DNA of 64,000 bases from Clostridioides difficile (GTDB lineage: Bacteria > Bacillota > Clostridia > Peptostreptococcales > Peptostreptococcaceae): assembly GCF_001299635.1 (NCBI RefSeq), contig NZ_JRHN01000054.1, positions 62,001 through 126,000 of the forward strand, written 5' to 3'. Below the pieces are notes generated by a model. That model was not told where the DNA came from. It worked only from the letters and a program-made list of their open reading frames with translations, and did no database searches. The position numbers and the translations under genes were made by a program. Positions 1 through 9,137 of this stretch are shown piece after piece (position 1 is the first letter of the stretch; every line of letters begins with the position of its first letter).

Positions 1-842
1 TCAGGCTCTTTTGTTGTAAAATATTGCAACATCATCCCTGGGTATGCAATAATTTTAGTGAATCTATTGTCATATTTTCCAAGAATCCTGATTACCTCAT
101 AAGATAAACCTGCTACTATTGGCACACATATGATTCTCATAAATATTCTAAGAATTGGATTTGGCCAACCAAAAAATGCAAATAATATTATTGATACAGC
201 CATAACTATAAATAAAAAATTTGTACCACATCTAGGATGTAACCTTTTAAATTTTCTAGCGTTTTCTACTGTAAGTTCTAAATCATTTTCATAGCAATAT
301 ATAGATTTATGTTCTGCACCATGATATTGAAATACTCTTTCTATATCCTTGCTTCGTGAGATTAGTACTATATATGCAAATAATATAACTATTCTTATAA
401 TACCTTCTATTAAATTGAGCATAAAGTCATTAGGCATTACTTTAGAAAAAGCTCCTCCTACTAATGTAGGTATGAAAATAAATAATCCAGCAGAAAGTAG
501 CATTGCTATGACCAATGAAAATATTATAATGATATCATTCGCTTTATCTTTAAAGATTTTCTTTATAAATAAATCAAATTTATCTTCTTCAGCTTCTTCC
601 ATAAAAAACTCTGAAGAAAAATTCAAACTTTTTATACCTTGAATCATTGTATCTATCATAACAAAAGAACCTCTAACAAAAGGTATCTTATCTATATTCT
701 TATCTCTTACCCAACTTTTTATTCTATCTTCTTTTAGTGCTATTTCTCCGTCACTTTTTCTAACAGCTACTGCTCTTTTGTCTTTTGACTGCATCATTAC
801 ACCTTCAATAACAGCTTGCCCACCTACAGCTTGTTTTGCCAT
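1..842 (-). CDS. DUF1385 family membrane protein (YqhQ-like), C-terminus cut by window edge
   Basis: The N-terminal 280 residues are present and the reading frame runs off the left edge. It starts at ATG 842, with SD GAGGTG a few bases upstream. The protein begins MAKQAVGGQAVIEGVMMQ, the usual opening of the DUF1385/YqhQ family. It then has hydrophobic stretches around residues 90-145 and 195-270 and the family motif YHGAEHKSIYCYE near residue 175. The family is a clostridial and bacillary integral membrane protein of unknown function. It often sits next to rpmE, prfA and prmC, which fits the rpmE neighbour here. The family assignment is secure; the function is unknown. Confidence 0.85.
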   Translation of the reverse strand, partial: MAKQAVGGQAVIEGVMMQSKDKRAVAVRKSDGEIALKEDRIKSWVRDKNIDKIPFVRGSFVMIDTMIQGIKSLNFSSEFFMEEAEEDKFDLFIKKIFKDKANDIIIIFSLVIAMLLSAGLFIFIPTLVGGAFSKVMPNDFMLNLIEGIIRIVILFAYIVLISRSKDIERVFQYHGAEHKSIYCYENDLELTVENARKFKRLHPRCGTNFLFIVMAVSIILFAFFGWPNPILRIFMRIICVPIVAGLSYEVIRILGKYDNRFTKIIAYPGMMLQYFTTKEP

Positions 843-951
843 CCACTCACCTCATTTTATTGTATTTAGAATACTCAATTTTACATATTTATTATTATAA
901 TACAAAAAGACAATTTAAAGTAGAATATGAATGTTTTTTTGTAATAAAATA

Positions 952-973
952 GGAGTTGGCTTCCTCCAACTCC
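952..973 (-). terminator. Intrinsic terminator after rpmE
   Basis: A perfect 8-bp stem (952-959 with 966-973) and 6-base loop lie just past the rpmE stop. On the minus strand a T-rich tail (TATTTTATT) follows. This should end rpmE transcripts before the DUF1385 gene. Confidence 0.75.
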
Positions 974-986
974 ATTTTTATAAAAA

Positions 987-1187
987 TTAATCCATTTTGA
1001 ATCTTTTTTTGAATTTGTCGATTCTTCCACCTTTTTCTATGTTCTTTTGTTTTCCTGTATAGAATGGATGGCACTCTGAACATATTTCAACTTTTATTTC
1101 GTCCTTAGTTGAACCAGCAGCAAATGTGTTCCCACAAGCACAACGCACTTCAACTGGATTGTATTTTGGTTGTATTTCCTTTTGCAT
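987..1187 (-). CDS. rpmE: 50S ribosomal protein L31, zinc-binding type
   Basis: The 66-residue protein starts [11 protein letters not shown], as L31 proteins do. It carries the four zinc ligands of the Cys-containing class (C16, C18, C36, C39). L31 sits in the large-subunit central protuberance and bridges the subunits. The frame is open three codons further to a GTG at 1196, but the SD GAGGTG overlaps that codon and is correctly spaced only for the ATG at 1187. It has its own promoter (1259-1287) and terminator (952-973), so it is probably monocistronic between rho and the DUF1385 gene. I am confident in this call. Confidence 0.96.
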   Translation of the reverse strand: MQKEIQPKYNPVEVRCACGNTFAAGSTKDEIKVEICSECHPFYTGKQKNIEKGGRIDKFKKRFKMD

Positions 1188-1258
1188 TATAGTCACCTCT
1201 TCTCTTTATTTAAAAAAATTAATTATATTAACTTTCTTTTTACATTATCAACTACATT

Positions 1259-1287
1259 ATTATAGCACAACTTATTATGCCATTCAA
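1259..1287 (-). promoter_or_regulatory. Sigma-A promoter of rpmE
   Basis: On the minus strand the -35 TTGAAT (1282-1287) is followed by exactly 17 bp and the -10 TATAAT (1259-1264). A TG dinucleotide precedes the -10 (TGCTATAAT), giving an extended -10. It lies about 70 bp upstream of the rpmE start. Confidence 0.75.
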
Positions 1288-1339
1288 GTGATTTTTCCAT
1301 TACTTTATATAATCTATATTTACATTTATATTACTGACT

Positions 1340-2929
1340 TTACAAATTCTTTATTGATTTTACAAACTCTTTATTGTCTTTAGTTCTTTTGATAAGCTCA
1401 ATAACTTTATCTGTAATTTCCATTACTGAATTATTACTCATTTCTCTTCTTAATCTCCAAAGAGCTGTCTTTTCTTCATCATCAAGCAATAAGTCATCTC
1501 TTCTTGTCCCAGATTTGTAAATATCTATTGCAGGGAATATTCTTTTTTCAGCTAATTTTCTATCTAGGTGTAATTCCATATTTCCTGTACCTTTAAATTC
1601 CTCAAATATTACATCGTCCATCCTAGAACCAGTTTCGACTAATGCTGTTCCTAGTATTGTCAAAGAACCACCTTGTCTAATGTTTCTAGCTGCTCCAAAG
1701 AACTTTTTAGGTCCATGAAGTGCACCAGGGTCAATACCTCCAGACAAAGTTCTACCTGTAGGAGATATTGTAAGGTTATACGCTCTTGCTAATCTAGTTA
1801 TACTATCTAGCAAGATTACCACATCTTTCCCATGTTCAACTAATCTTTGAGCTCTATTTAGTACCATCTCTGCAACTTTAACATGATGGCTTGATACTTG
1901 GTCAAAGGTAGAGTATATAACATCTCCTTCAATGGATTCTTTCATGTCAGTAACTTCTTCTGGTCTTTCATCTATAAGAAGTACTATAAGTTCAACATTT
2001 GGATGATTTTTAGCTATGCTATTTGCAACACTTTTTAGAAGAACTGTTTTCCCAGCTTTTGGAGGTGCTACTATTAATCCCCTTTGTCCTTTTCCTATAG
2101 GAGAAATTAAATCTATAATTCTTGTAGCTATTTCATTTCTATTAGTTTCCAGTGTAAGTCGCTCTTCTGGGAATATTGGTGTTAATGTCTCAAATGCATT
2201 TCTTTGTATAGCTGTATCAGGGTTTTCATCATTTATTTTTTGAACGTATAAAAGCGCTCTAAATTTCTCTCCACTTTTTGGATGTCTAGTTATCCCTTTA
2301 ATTTTATCTCCTGTTTTCATATTAAATCTTCTTATTTGAGATGGCGAAACGTAAACATCTCCTTCAGTAGATAAATAATTTGAACCTCTTAAAAAACCAA
2401 AGCCATCTGGCAAAATTTCAAGTACACCTACTACTTCATCTTCTTTTGATGTGTTAAATTCATCAACTATTTTAGATTCATCAACTTGTTTAGGCATATA
2501 ATAGTTTTTATTATTATTTCTGACCATTCTATTAGATATATTTGATGCCTTATTACAATCATTTACATTCGTTGTCTTATTATAATCGTTTCTTTGGTTT
2601 CTGTTTTCTTGGTTTTGGGAAATATTTTGAGTATCTATTTCTTTCTTGTTGTATGATTTGGTAGGGCTCTTATATTCAATTTCTTTTTCTATACTCTCAC
2701 GCTCTATATTTTCTTTTCTATTTTTTATGTCTTCTTTAATCTCTTCATTTTTTTCTTTAATCTCTTCGTTTATTTTTTCCTCATTTTTACTTTTAGAATT
2801 TATAATCTCAATTAACTCATTTTTCTTATATGTAGTAATTGATTTTATTTTTAATTCTTTAGCTATCTCTCGTAGCTCAACTAAGGTTTTACTACCTAAT
2901 CCTTCTAATACTTTATCATCTAAAATCAA
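1340..2929 (-). CDS. rho: Transcription termination factor Rho, TTG start, with Asn/Lys/Glu-rich insertion
   Basis: A 529-residue RNA-dependent hexameric ATPase/helicase that ends transcription. Parts in order: an N-terminal Rho_N domain (about 1-45), a low-complexity insertion (about 46-150, first K/E-rich then N/Q-rich), a cold-shock-like RNA-binding fold (about 165-235, GFGFLRG), and the RecA-type motor with Walker A PPKAGKT (about 289-295) and a [11 protein letters not shown] segment. The longest open frame starts at ATG 2944, but the sequence AGGAGG (2936-2941) lies inside it. That is an SD placed 6 bases before TTG 2929, so TTG 2929 is taken as the start. E. coli Rho is 419 residues; the excess is the insertion. 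It has its own promoter at 3026-3055. Confidence 0.95.
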   Translation of the reverse strand: MILDDKVLEGLGSKTLVELREIAKELKIKSITTYKKNELIEIINSKSKNEEKINEEIKEKNEEIKEDIKNRKENIERESIEKEIEYKSPTKSYNKKEIDTQNISQNQENRNQRNDYNKTTNVNDCNKASNISNRMVRNNNKNYYMPKQVDESKIVDEFNTSKEDEVVGVLEILPDGFGFLRGSNYLSTEGDVYVSPSQIRRFNMKTGDKIKGITRHPKSGEKFRALLYVQKINDENPDTAIQRNAFETLTPIFPEERLTLETNRNEIATRIIDLISPIGKGQRGLIVAPPKAGKTVLLKSVANSIAKNHPNVELIVLLIDERPEEVTDMKESIEGDVIYSTFDQVSSHHVKVAEMVLNRAQRLVEHGKDVVILLDSITRLARAYNLTISPTGRTLSGGIDPGALHGPKKFFGAARNIRQGGSLTILGTALVETGSRMDDVIFEEFKGTGNMELHLDRKLAEKRIFPAIDIYKSGTRRDDLLLDDEEKTALWRLRREMSNNSVMEITDKVIELIKRTKDNKEFVKSIKNL

Positions 2930-3025
2930 AAAAATCCTCCTCATCTATATATTCATTTATATACATACTTATTTTGGAAATTGAAGGCATGAAAAAGAAA
3001 AGTTTTATTTAAACAGTTAAGTCTA

Positions 3026-3055
3026 ATAATATCACTATTTATACATTATGGTCAA
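3026..3055 (-). promoter_or_regulatory. Probable sigma-A promoter of rho
   Basis: Minus strand: -35 TTGACC (3050-3055), 18-bp spacer, -10 TATTAT (3026-3031). This leaves a leader of about 90 nt before the rho SD. The stretch from 3056 to 3215 is AT-rich with no gene or structure that I can support. Confidence 0.55.
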
Positions 3056-3215
3056 TAAATAAAATTTAAAACACTATCATCTATTATATTATTGTATTTC
3101 AAGTCCAATCTTAGCACATTTTTATAAATTTATCACTATATTTATATCTTATAATAATATTTTCCCTTAAAATATGCAACTATTATAAAAAATTTTTTTT
3201 ACATTTATAAATTCT

Positions 3216-3277
3216 AAAAACCATATATAACTAAAATATTGTAAGTTTTTAACTACATTAAGTTATATATGGTTTTT
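3216..3277 (-). terminator. Terminator after the small membrane-peptide gene
   Basis: A 17-bp perfect inverted repeat (3216-3232 with 3261-3277) with a 28-base loop, flanked by A and T runs. It lies 35 bp beyond the stop of the 36-residue gene and upstream of the rho promoter, so it should end the gtaB transcript. Confidence 0.65.
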
Positions 3278-3312
3278 ATATTTATGTATATTCATTGTAG
3301 TTATTTGTCCTA

Positions 3313-3423
3313 TTACATGGTTGCAATCATGCTTAAAACAGCTGTTATGCTTGTTAACACAAGAATCCCTACAATCCCAACAGCTATTATTCTATTAATT
3401 TTTTTCTGACTTGATTTTGCCAC
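3313..3423 (-). CDS. Small 36-residue single-span membrane peptide (DUF4044-like)
   Basis: A GTG-initiated frame encodes MAKSSQKKINR followed by a hydrophobic segment (about residues 12-30) and a stop, 36 residues in all. The SD AAAGGTGATG lies about 5 bases before GTG 3423. The layout, a short basic N-terminus plus one membrane helix, resembles the Firmicute DUF4044 family of tiny membrane proteins. I infer that relation from layout, not from a search. It starts 20 bp after the gtaB stop with no promoter between, so it is probably co-transcribed with gtaB. Function is unknown. Confidence 0.7.
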   Translation of the reverse strand: MAKSSQKKINRIIAVGIVGILVLTSITAVLSMIATM

Positions 3424-3443
3424 AGTACATCACCTTTCACTAA

Positions 3444-4409
3444 TTATTTTTGAATTTCAAGTTCTCTAACATCAGAGACCTCAGATAAACCTAATTCTTC
3501 ATCTGTACTATTGTATAACACATTTTTATCTTTATCAAATTCGTCACATACATGTTTTAGATACTTTATAAAATCTTTCTTAAGGTCCTCTTTCTTTAGA
3601 GCAAAATCAACAGTAGCTTCTAAAAATCCTAACTTATCACCAACATCATATCTTTTTCCTTCAAAATCGTATGCATACATAGCTTCTTTTTTAGACAATA
3701 TTTTTAGAGCATCTGTTAGTTGCACCTCTCCACCTTTACCTGGTGGTAAATCCTTAAGAATATCAAATATTTCAGGAGTTATTATATATCTACCTAAGAT
3801 AGCAATATTTGAAGGAGCTTTTCCTGGCTCTGGCTTTTCTACCATATCTTTTACCTTATAAACTCTACCTTCTATATTTTTTGCCTCTATTATACCATAT
3901 TTATTAGTATCTTCTGAATTCACTTTTTGAACTCCTAATATTGTAGTTCTATATTCTTCATATGCATCTGTTAATTGCTTTAAACAAGGTACATCATTAT
4001 CTACAATATCATCACCTAACATTACTGCAAAAGGTTCATCACCTATAAAGTGTCTAGCACAGTAAATTGCATCTCCTAATCCTTTTGGCTCTTTCTGTCT
4101 TATATAATGTATGTTAATCATGTTAGATATATTTTGGACTATCTCTAACAATTCCTTTTTACCTTTTTTCTCCAAGTCAAGTTCCAATTCTACGGATTTA
4201 TCAAAGTGGTCTTCAATAGATTTTTTATTTCTACCAGTTATTATTAGTATTTCCTCTATTCCTGAGGCCACAGCTTCTTCTATTATGTATTGTAGCGTTG
4301 GCTTATCAACTATTGGTAACATTTCTTTTGGTTGCGCCTTAGTAGCTGGCAAAAACCTAGTCCCTAAACCTGCTGCTGGTATTACAGCTTTTTTAACTTT
4401 AATTTGCAT
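3444..4409 (-). CDS. gtaB: UTP--glucose-1-phosphate uridylyltransferase
   Basis: A 321-residue nucleotidyltransferase making UDP-glucose from UTP and glucose-1-phosphate, for polysaccharide and glycolipid synthesis. It carries the signature PAAGLGTRFLPATKAQPKE near the N-terminus, the MLGDD metal/nucleotide motif, and GEVQLTDAL in the C-terminal half, all typical of the GalU/GtaB family and of full length. The longest frame begins at GTG 4424, but GGGAGATG (the SD) falls inside that extension, so ATG 4409 (MQIKVKKAVIPAAG) is chosen. A 36-residue membrane peptide gene follows closely. The upstream side is closed by the pepF terminator. Confidence 0.95.
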   Translation of the reverse strand: MQIKVKKAVIPAAGLGTRFLPATKAQPKEMLPIVDKPTLQYIIEEAVASGIEEILIITGRNKKSIEDHFDKSVELELDLEKKGKKELLEIVQNISNMINIHYIRQKEPKGLGDAIYCARHFIGDEPFAVMLGDDIVDNDVPCLKQLTDAYEEYRTTILGVQKVNSEDTNKYGIIEAKNIEGRVYKVKDMVEKPEPGKAPSNIAILGRYIITPEIFDILKDLPPGKGGEVQLTDALKILSKKEAMYAYDFEGKRYDVGDKLGFLEATVDFALKKEDLKKDFIKYLKHVCDEFDKDKNVLYNSTDEELGLSEVSDVRELEIQK

Positions 4410-4438
4410 AGAATCATCTCCCACTAATTAATAAATAA

Positions 4439-4463
4439 AAAGTCCTATCTTCAATAGGACTTT
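4439..4463 (-). terminator. Intrinsic terminator after the oligoendopeptidase gene
   Basis: A perfect 10-bp stem (4439-4448 with 4454-4463), 5-base loop, then TTATTTATT on the minus strand. It lies between the pepF stop and the gtaB start. Confidence 0.8.
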
Positions 4464-4524
4464 AAACTTTTAGTATATTTTAACATTAATTCGATATATT
4501 TACCATGTGGATTATAATAATCTT

Positions 4525-6414
4525 TTATAATAGCTTTTCAAGTTCTGCTACTAAACTGTCAAATTTTTTAATTGTATTTTCTATAGGTTTTGTATTAGTT
4601 AAGTTTATCCCACTTGATTTTAACAAGTTTATTGGATAATCTGAGCTTCCTTTTTTAAGAAAATTTATATAGTTGTCTGAGCCATTTTTTAATATGTCTT
4701 GAGCAAAACTTACTCCTGCACTACAACCTGTTGCATATTTATAGACATAGAAACTATTGTAAAAGTGTGGGATTCTAGCCCATCCGACCTTAGATAATTG
4801 GTCTAATTCATAGCTTTGTCCATAATATTTTTTAAGAAGTTGTCCCCAAACATCATTTAGTACTAGTGCATTTACACTTTTCTCTTTTTCAACTAACTCA
4901 TGTATAGTCTTTTCAAATTCAGCATACATTGTTTGTGTATAAAGAGTATCTTTTATCAAGTCTAAATATTGTGTTATATAATAAGCTTTTTCATCATTAC
5001 CTTTGGCTTCTCTTATAAGCATTTCATAAAGTAAAGCTTCATTAGTTGTAGATGCAACCTCATGAGTAAATATAGATGGATTTGAATTAAAATAATTTTG
5101 ATTCTTAGAACTTAAATATTCGTATACAGCATGACCAAGTTCATGAGATAATGTTGAAACTGAACTTAATGAATTATTATAATTCAAAAGTACATATGGA
5201 TGATTTTCATAAACAGATAAGCAATATCCACCACTCACTTTATTTTCATGTGAATAAACATCTACCCATTTTTCATTGAAAGCTTTATAGACTACATCAT
5301 TATATTCTTTTCCTAGAGGTGATAACGCTGAATATACTATACTCTGTGCTTTCTCATAGTTAATATTATTATCAACAGCCTTAACTATAGGCACAAACAT
5401 ATCATATGAATGGACCTTATCTAATTTTAAGACTTTTTTTCTTAAATCTATATATTTGTGTAAACTGTCCATGTTCCCATTTACAGTTCTTATTAGATTA
5501 TTGTATACTTTTTCATCTACATTATCAGATTCCAAATACATTTCTAGCGAAGACTCATATCCTCTCTCTTGAGAATAAAAAATGTTCTTTTTAACTTGAC
5601 CAGTAATCAAGCCTGCAATTGTATTTAGATTATCATTGTAAGTTATAAGTTCATCTTGATAAGCTTTTTTTCTATTTTCTCTATCTGATGATTCTAGCTC
5701 ACTAGCATATTGAGCTGGTGTTAAATTAGTTTTTCTATCCATATTTCTAAACAATTCATAAACTTGACTTGGAAGACTACTTATAGAAGACACTTTGCTT
5801 AGGATGTCTTCTGACTTATCATCTAAATAATGTACTTTGTTTCTTCTTATATCTCTTAAATATGCACCATATTTTCTATTTATATTTTTATTTGAAATAA
5901 TTTTCTTATAATCTTTGTTTGATAATTTTAATATCTCTAATTCTAAATCTGAACAAATTCCCATATAGTTTCCATAAGATTTACTCATAATATCATTCAT
6001 ATCTAAGTATTTATATGAATTTTTATTAGTATCTTGTTTTAATTTTACATAGGCAGATAGTCTATTTAATCTTATATCAAGTTTTTCCTTGATATTTAAG
6101 GCAAAAGACAAATGTGTTGGCGATTTTGTTACTTTACCTATGTAATTTTTTAACTCTTTCGTATCTTTATCAAAACTCTTAAGTTCTTTTTTCCACTGGT
6201 CATCACTTTTAAACAAGGATTGTAAGTTCCAACATGTTTTTTCATAATCTATTTCTTGTTTTTTTTCAGCATCATCTTCAGTATCATTATTCATGACAGT
6301 AACTGCTCTATCATTATTCTTTTGATATCCTTGGTCAGCTTTTATACTTATTATTAACATGCAAAAAATAGAAATAAATAAAGGTATTATTGCTTTGCAC
6401 AATTTTCTATTCAT
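4525..6414 (-). CDS. pepF: Exported oligoendopeptidase F-like M3 metallopeptidase
   Basis: A 629-residue zinc peptidase of family M3. The zinc motif is HELGHAVYEYL near residue 424, with the downstream glutamate in TNEALLYEM and the C-terminal histidine and tyrosine region HFYNSFYVYKYATG, all typical of PepF. It starts at ATG 6414 (MNRKLCKAI). The SD AAAGGATGG sits inside a longer frame that would begin with TTG. Unlike ordinary cytoplasmic PepF, it opens with a signal-peptide-like stretch: basic MNRK, a hydrophobic core (about residues 6-24), and a possible cleavage after IKA near residue 26. It is therefore probably secreted or membrane-attached. Its SD lies in the arm of a hairpin (6415-6462). 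Confidence 0.88.
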   Translation of the reverse strand: MNRKLCKAIIPLFISIFCMLIISIKADQGYQKNNDRAVTVMNNDTEDDAEKKQEIDYEKTCWNLQSLFKSDDQWKKELKSFDKDTKELKNYIGKVTKSPTHLSFALNIKEKLDIRLNRLSAYVKLKQDTNKNSYKYLDMNDIMSKSYGNYMGICSDLELEILKLSNKDYKKIISNKNINRKYGAYLRDIRRNKVHYLDDKSEDILSKVSSISSLPSQVYELFRNMDRKTNLTPAQYASELESSDRENRKKAYQDELITYNDNLNTIAGLITGQVKKNIFYSQERGYESSLEMYLESDNVDEKVYNNLIRTVNGNMDSLHKYIDLRKKVLKLDKVHSYDMFVPIVKAVDNNINYEKAQSIVYSALSPLGKEYNDVVYKAFNEKWVDVYSHENKVSGGYCLSVYENHPYVLLNYNNSLSSVSTLSHELGHAVYEYLSSKNQNYFNSNPSIFTHEVASTTNEALLYEMLIREAKGNDEKAYYITQYLDLIKDTLYTQTMYAEFEKTIHELVEKEKSVNALVLNDVWGQLLKKYYGQSYELDQLSKVGWARIPHFYNSFYVYKYATGCSAGVSFAQDILKNGSDNYINFLKKGSSDYPINLLKSSGINLTNTKPIENTIKKFDSLVAELEKLL

Positions 6415-6462
6415 AAAAAGCCATCCTTTCAATAAATTTACTTAATAATAGGATGGCTTTTT
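6415..6462 (-). terminator. Terminator-like hairpin whose 3' arm contains the pepF Shine-Dalgarno
   Basis: A 13-bp perfect stem (6415-6427 with 6450-6462) with a 22-base loop. On the minus strand the descending arm is AGGATGGCTTTTT and the pepF ATG follows immediately. The element can therefore act as an intrinsic terminator for transcripts arriving from spoIIE, and as an SD-sequestering hairpin in any read-through RNA. A transcript starting inside the loop would escape both effects. The hairpin is seen directly; the regulatory role is inferred. Confidence 0.65.
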
Positions 6463-6515
6463 TTAGATATATTATTCAATTATTCATACTATATAAATAA
6501 ATATCGAATTAATAG

Positions 6516-6750
6516 TTATCCACATAATAATCAACATATTCACAGGCTTTGTTTACCTAGAAATTTAGTTATTTCAACATGAATCTCTTTTGATAATAGC
6601 TTTTGTTTTTTCTTTTTTTACATTTTATTAACATTTATGCCATACTTATCAACAAATTTTGTTGATTTATATGTTTTTTTTGTTAATAACTATACTTTTT
6701 TCAAAAGTCTATTAACATATTATACACAAGTTATCCACATATTATACACA
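6516..6750 (+). other. Cluster of DnaA-box-like 9-mers in the spoIIE-pepF gap
   Basis: Two exact TTATCCACA boxes (6516-6524, 6731-6739), two TTATACACA boxes (6720-6728, 6742-6750) and a one-mismatch TTATCAACA (6646-6654), all in the same orientation. A weaker ATATTCACA is at 6536-6544. The last three boxes start at 6720, 6731 and 6742, so they are spaced exactly 11 bp. There is no gene in 6463-6764, and the surroundings are rich in A/T runs. The boxes match the known bacterial DnaA consensus TTATNCACA. It is not beside dnaA, so a DnaA titration or regulatory site is more likely than oriC. Confidence 0.6.
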
Positions 6751-6764
6751 GAATTTTATAAACT

Positions 6765-9137
6765 TTATTTTGTACATATCTTCGTAACTAAAGCAGTCAT
6801 ATCATCTTCGATTTGTAACGCTTGTAACTCTAATGCTCTATCTAATATTAAATTTGAAATTTCTTTTGGATTTGTAGTCTCTATATTCTTTAAGAAGTAT
6901 ATTAACCAATTATCTCCCAAATTGTTATTTCTTCCTGCATCTACAATTCCATCAGAAACCATTATGACATAGTCTCCCTCCTTAACTTTTACATTTTTTC
7001 TATCAATTTTTACATCAGATAATATACCCACAGGTAATGATGATGATGATATTAAATCGACTTCTCCATCACCTCTTTTTATATAGGTAGAACACGCTCC
7101 CATCTTTATAGTTTCTAAACAACCTCGTTTTAAATCTAAAATTCCTAAATCTAAGGTTGAAAACATCTCCTCTGAAGACTTTAATAGCAACATATTATTT
7201 ATAGTATCTATAACTATTTCGTCTTTAATTTTTGCATCTATCATTTTTTCTAATATATCAATAGTGGCAGAGGATTCTTCATATGCTTTTTTACCTTTTC
7301 CCATACCATCACTTATAGCCATCATATATTTACCATCATTTATCTCCATATATGTGTAATTGTCTCCACAAAGAATATGCCCATCCCTTGACATGGCTGA
7401 AACTTCTGTAACAGCCTTATATTTCTGAGATTTAACGAATGTTGCCTTACATTTACCTCCTAAACAATGGCACCCTATTTTTCTAACAGACATATTTTCA
7501 CCTACTAGGTCTGAAATTATGTTTACAATTTTATCTTCACACATACAACCATCATGACAAGTTTTCTTTTCTATAGATATTTCAAATTCACTGTTACTTT
7601 TCGTTAAGTAACTTACTTTATCAACGGTTATGTCATATCTCTCTAATTGCTCATATATATTTTTTTCTTTTTCTATATCCAGCATTATATCGCTCTCTAA
7701 ATCTTGAGACAATGATTTAATTGATTTTGAAATACTTCTTATTTGATTTGCTATTAATTTTCTACTTTCTGAAAACTTCACACTCCAATCATAATCTAAT
7801 ACAAACATTTTGTAATAGTGATTTGATATTTTCACTATTGACTCTGGTTTCATACATTCCTTTCTAAAGTTTTTAGGTATATCGTTTAGATTTAACTCCC
7901 CTTTCTCTTCAATTTTTTCAAGAATGTTATATATCATAGTGTATGTATGATTAAATCTTGATTCCCAACACATTCTTCTCATACTACAACTTTTACATTC
8001 ATCATTATGAATCATATCTATTACATTTGCTATATCTCTTTGGTCTAGTACCTTATCTTTTTCTCTTATCTTATCAAATGTATCTGCAAGGTCATCGTAA
8101 GTTTTATAAATACTATTTAATCGACTATTAGTTAAGTTCTTACTTCTCATAATATAATCGTATACGATTTCATTTGAAGCTACATTACTTTTTATTAATT
8201 TTTCAATCTTACTAAACAACTTCTCTGGTAACACTATAACTATTAAACAGCCTAACAATATATCTCTTAATTGCATCATATTAGAAGTAATACCAGAAGT
8301 ATATAGGTATATTATTGTCCAACTTAGAATATATCCTAATATACAGAAATATTTATTTATTTTATTAAATGCGCCACTTATTAATCCTGAAAAAGAATAT
8401 ATACCCATATAAATGGCTGATGTTATGTTATTTAAAATGGATGCTACGCCAATAATTACACCACTAGATGCTCCCATCGTAGCTCCTCCTACTATTGAGG
8501 TCAGTAATATCAATACGGTGGACAAAATGGTCCTTATCGATATTCCAAACAAGGATATATCACCTATTCCCATTATGCTAAAGGTTAGCAGTAAACTTAT
8601 TGATATAGCTTCTTCTGTCCGTACGGACATCCTATTGTTGACATTGGCCATCAAACCTATCCCATAAGAAAATACATATACAGATATAAACATTATTATT
8701 GCTTCTACACCTGCTATAAGAAGATTATACATATACCTATTTGAAAAGAAAGCTTGTCCCATGGAAATTGGAAGTAATATCATTGCACTTATAAATGCCA
8801 CCTTAGCAATTGAATCTGATAATTTTAACTTTTTATTCACTGCCATAAATATTGTAAGGCACACAGCATATTTTGCTACATTTCCAAAATCATTAGATGA
8901 TAACAATATTCCTAATAATGTTGATATGAATACAGGTATCTTGTACTTGTCAATCTTTGATGCACATATAAAAAAGGCAATTCCTAAAGGAGCTACAGAG
9001 TCTACTATAATAGACCTACTAAGTAAAAATCCCATTACGGCGAATGCCACCGTAGTAAAATCAATATATCCGCTTATTAATTTTATGACATTTGGTTTTA
9101 CAGTCTTACTCTCCACAACTGCTACACTTCTTTGCAT
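6765..9137 (-). CDS. spoIIE: Stage II sporulation protein E, PP2C-type phosphatase
   Basis: A 790-residue membrane phosphatase that dephosphorylates SpoIIAA in the forespore to release sigma-F. The N-terminal third (about 25-320) is a run of hydrophobic segments, as in SpoIIE. A middle region has several cysteines (HNDECKSCSMRRMCW). The C-terminal PP2C/SpoIIE domain (about 585-790) has AISDGMGKGKKA and VSDGIVDAG with the metal-binding aspartates. The ATG at 9137 has SD GAGGAGG. The SD lies in the 3' arm of a terminator-like hairpin shared with the end of ppx. Length and domain order are as in Bacillus SpoIIE (about 827 residues). Confidence 0.96.
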   Translation of the reverse strand: MQRSVAVVESKTVKPNVIKLISGYIDFTTVAFAVMGFLLSRSIIVDSVAPLGIAFFICASKIDKYKIPVFISTLLGILLSSNDFGNVAKYAVCLTIFMAVNKKLKLSDSIAKVAFISAMILLPISMGQAFFSNRYMYNLLIAGVEAIIMFISVYVFSYGIGLMANVNNRMSVRTEEAISISLLLTFSIMGIGDISLFGISIRTILSTVLILLTSIVGGATMGASSGVIIGVASILNNITSAIYMGIYSFSGLISGAFNKINKYFCILGYILSWTIIYLYTSGITSNMMQLRDILLGCLIVIVLPEKLFSKIEKLIKSNVASNEIVYDYIMRSKNLTNSRLNSIYKTYDDLADTFDKIREKDKVLDQRDIANVIDMIHNDECKSCSMRRMCWESRFNHTYTMIYNILEKIEEKGELNLNDIPKNFRKECMKPESIVKISNHYYKMFVLDYDWSVKFSESRKLIANQIRSISKSIKSLSQDLESDIMLDIEKEKNIYEQLERYDITVDKVSYLTKSNSEFEISIEKKTCHDGCMCEDKIVNIISDLVGENMSVRKIGCHCLGGKCKATFVKSQKYKAVTEVSAMSRDGHILCGDNYTYMEINDGKYMMAISDGMGKGKKAYEESSATIDILEKMIDAKIKDEIVIDTINNMLLLKSSEEMFSTLDLGILDLKRGCLETIKMGACSTYIKRGDGEVDLISSSSLPVGILSDVKIDRKNVKVKEGDYVIMVSDGIVDAGRNNNLGDNWLIYFLKNIETTNPKEISNLILDRALELQALQIEDDMTALVTKICTK

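Noticed and set aside
2930-2944. ATG at 2944 as the rho start
   Set aside because: The AGGAGG SD lies inside this extension and fits TTG 2929, so the extra five residues are not expected.
6468-6764. Chromosomal origin of replication (oriC)
   Set aside because: DnaA boxes and AT richness are present, but dnaA, dnaN, rpmH and similar origin genes are absent. A titration or regulatory site is the more careful reading.
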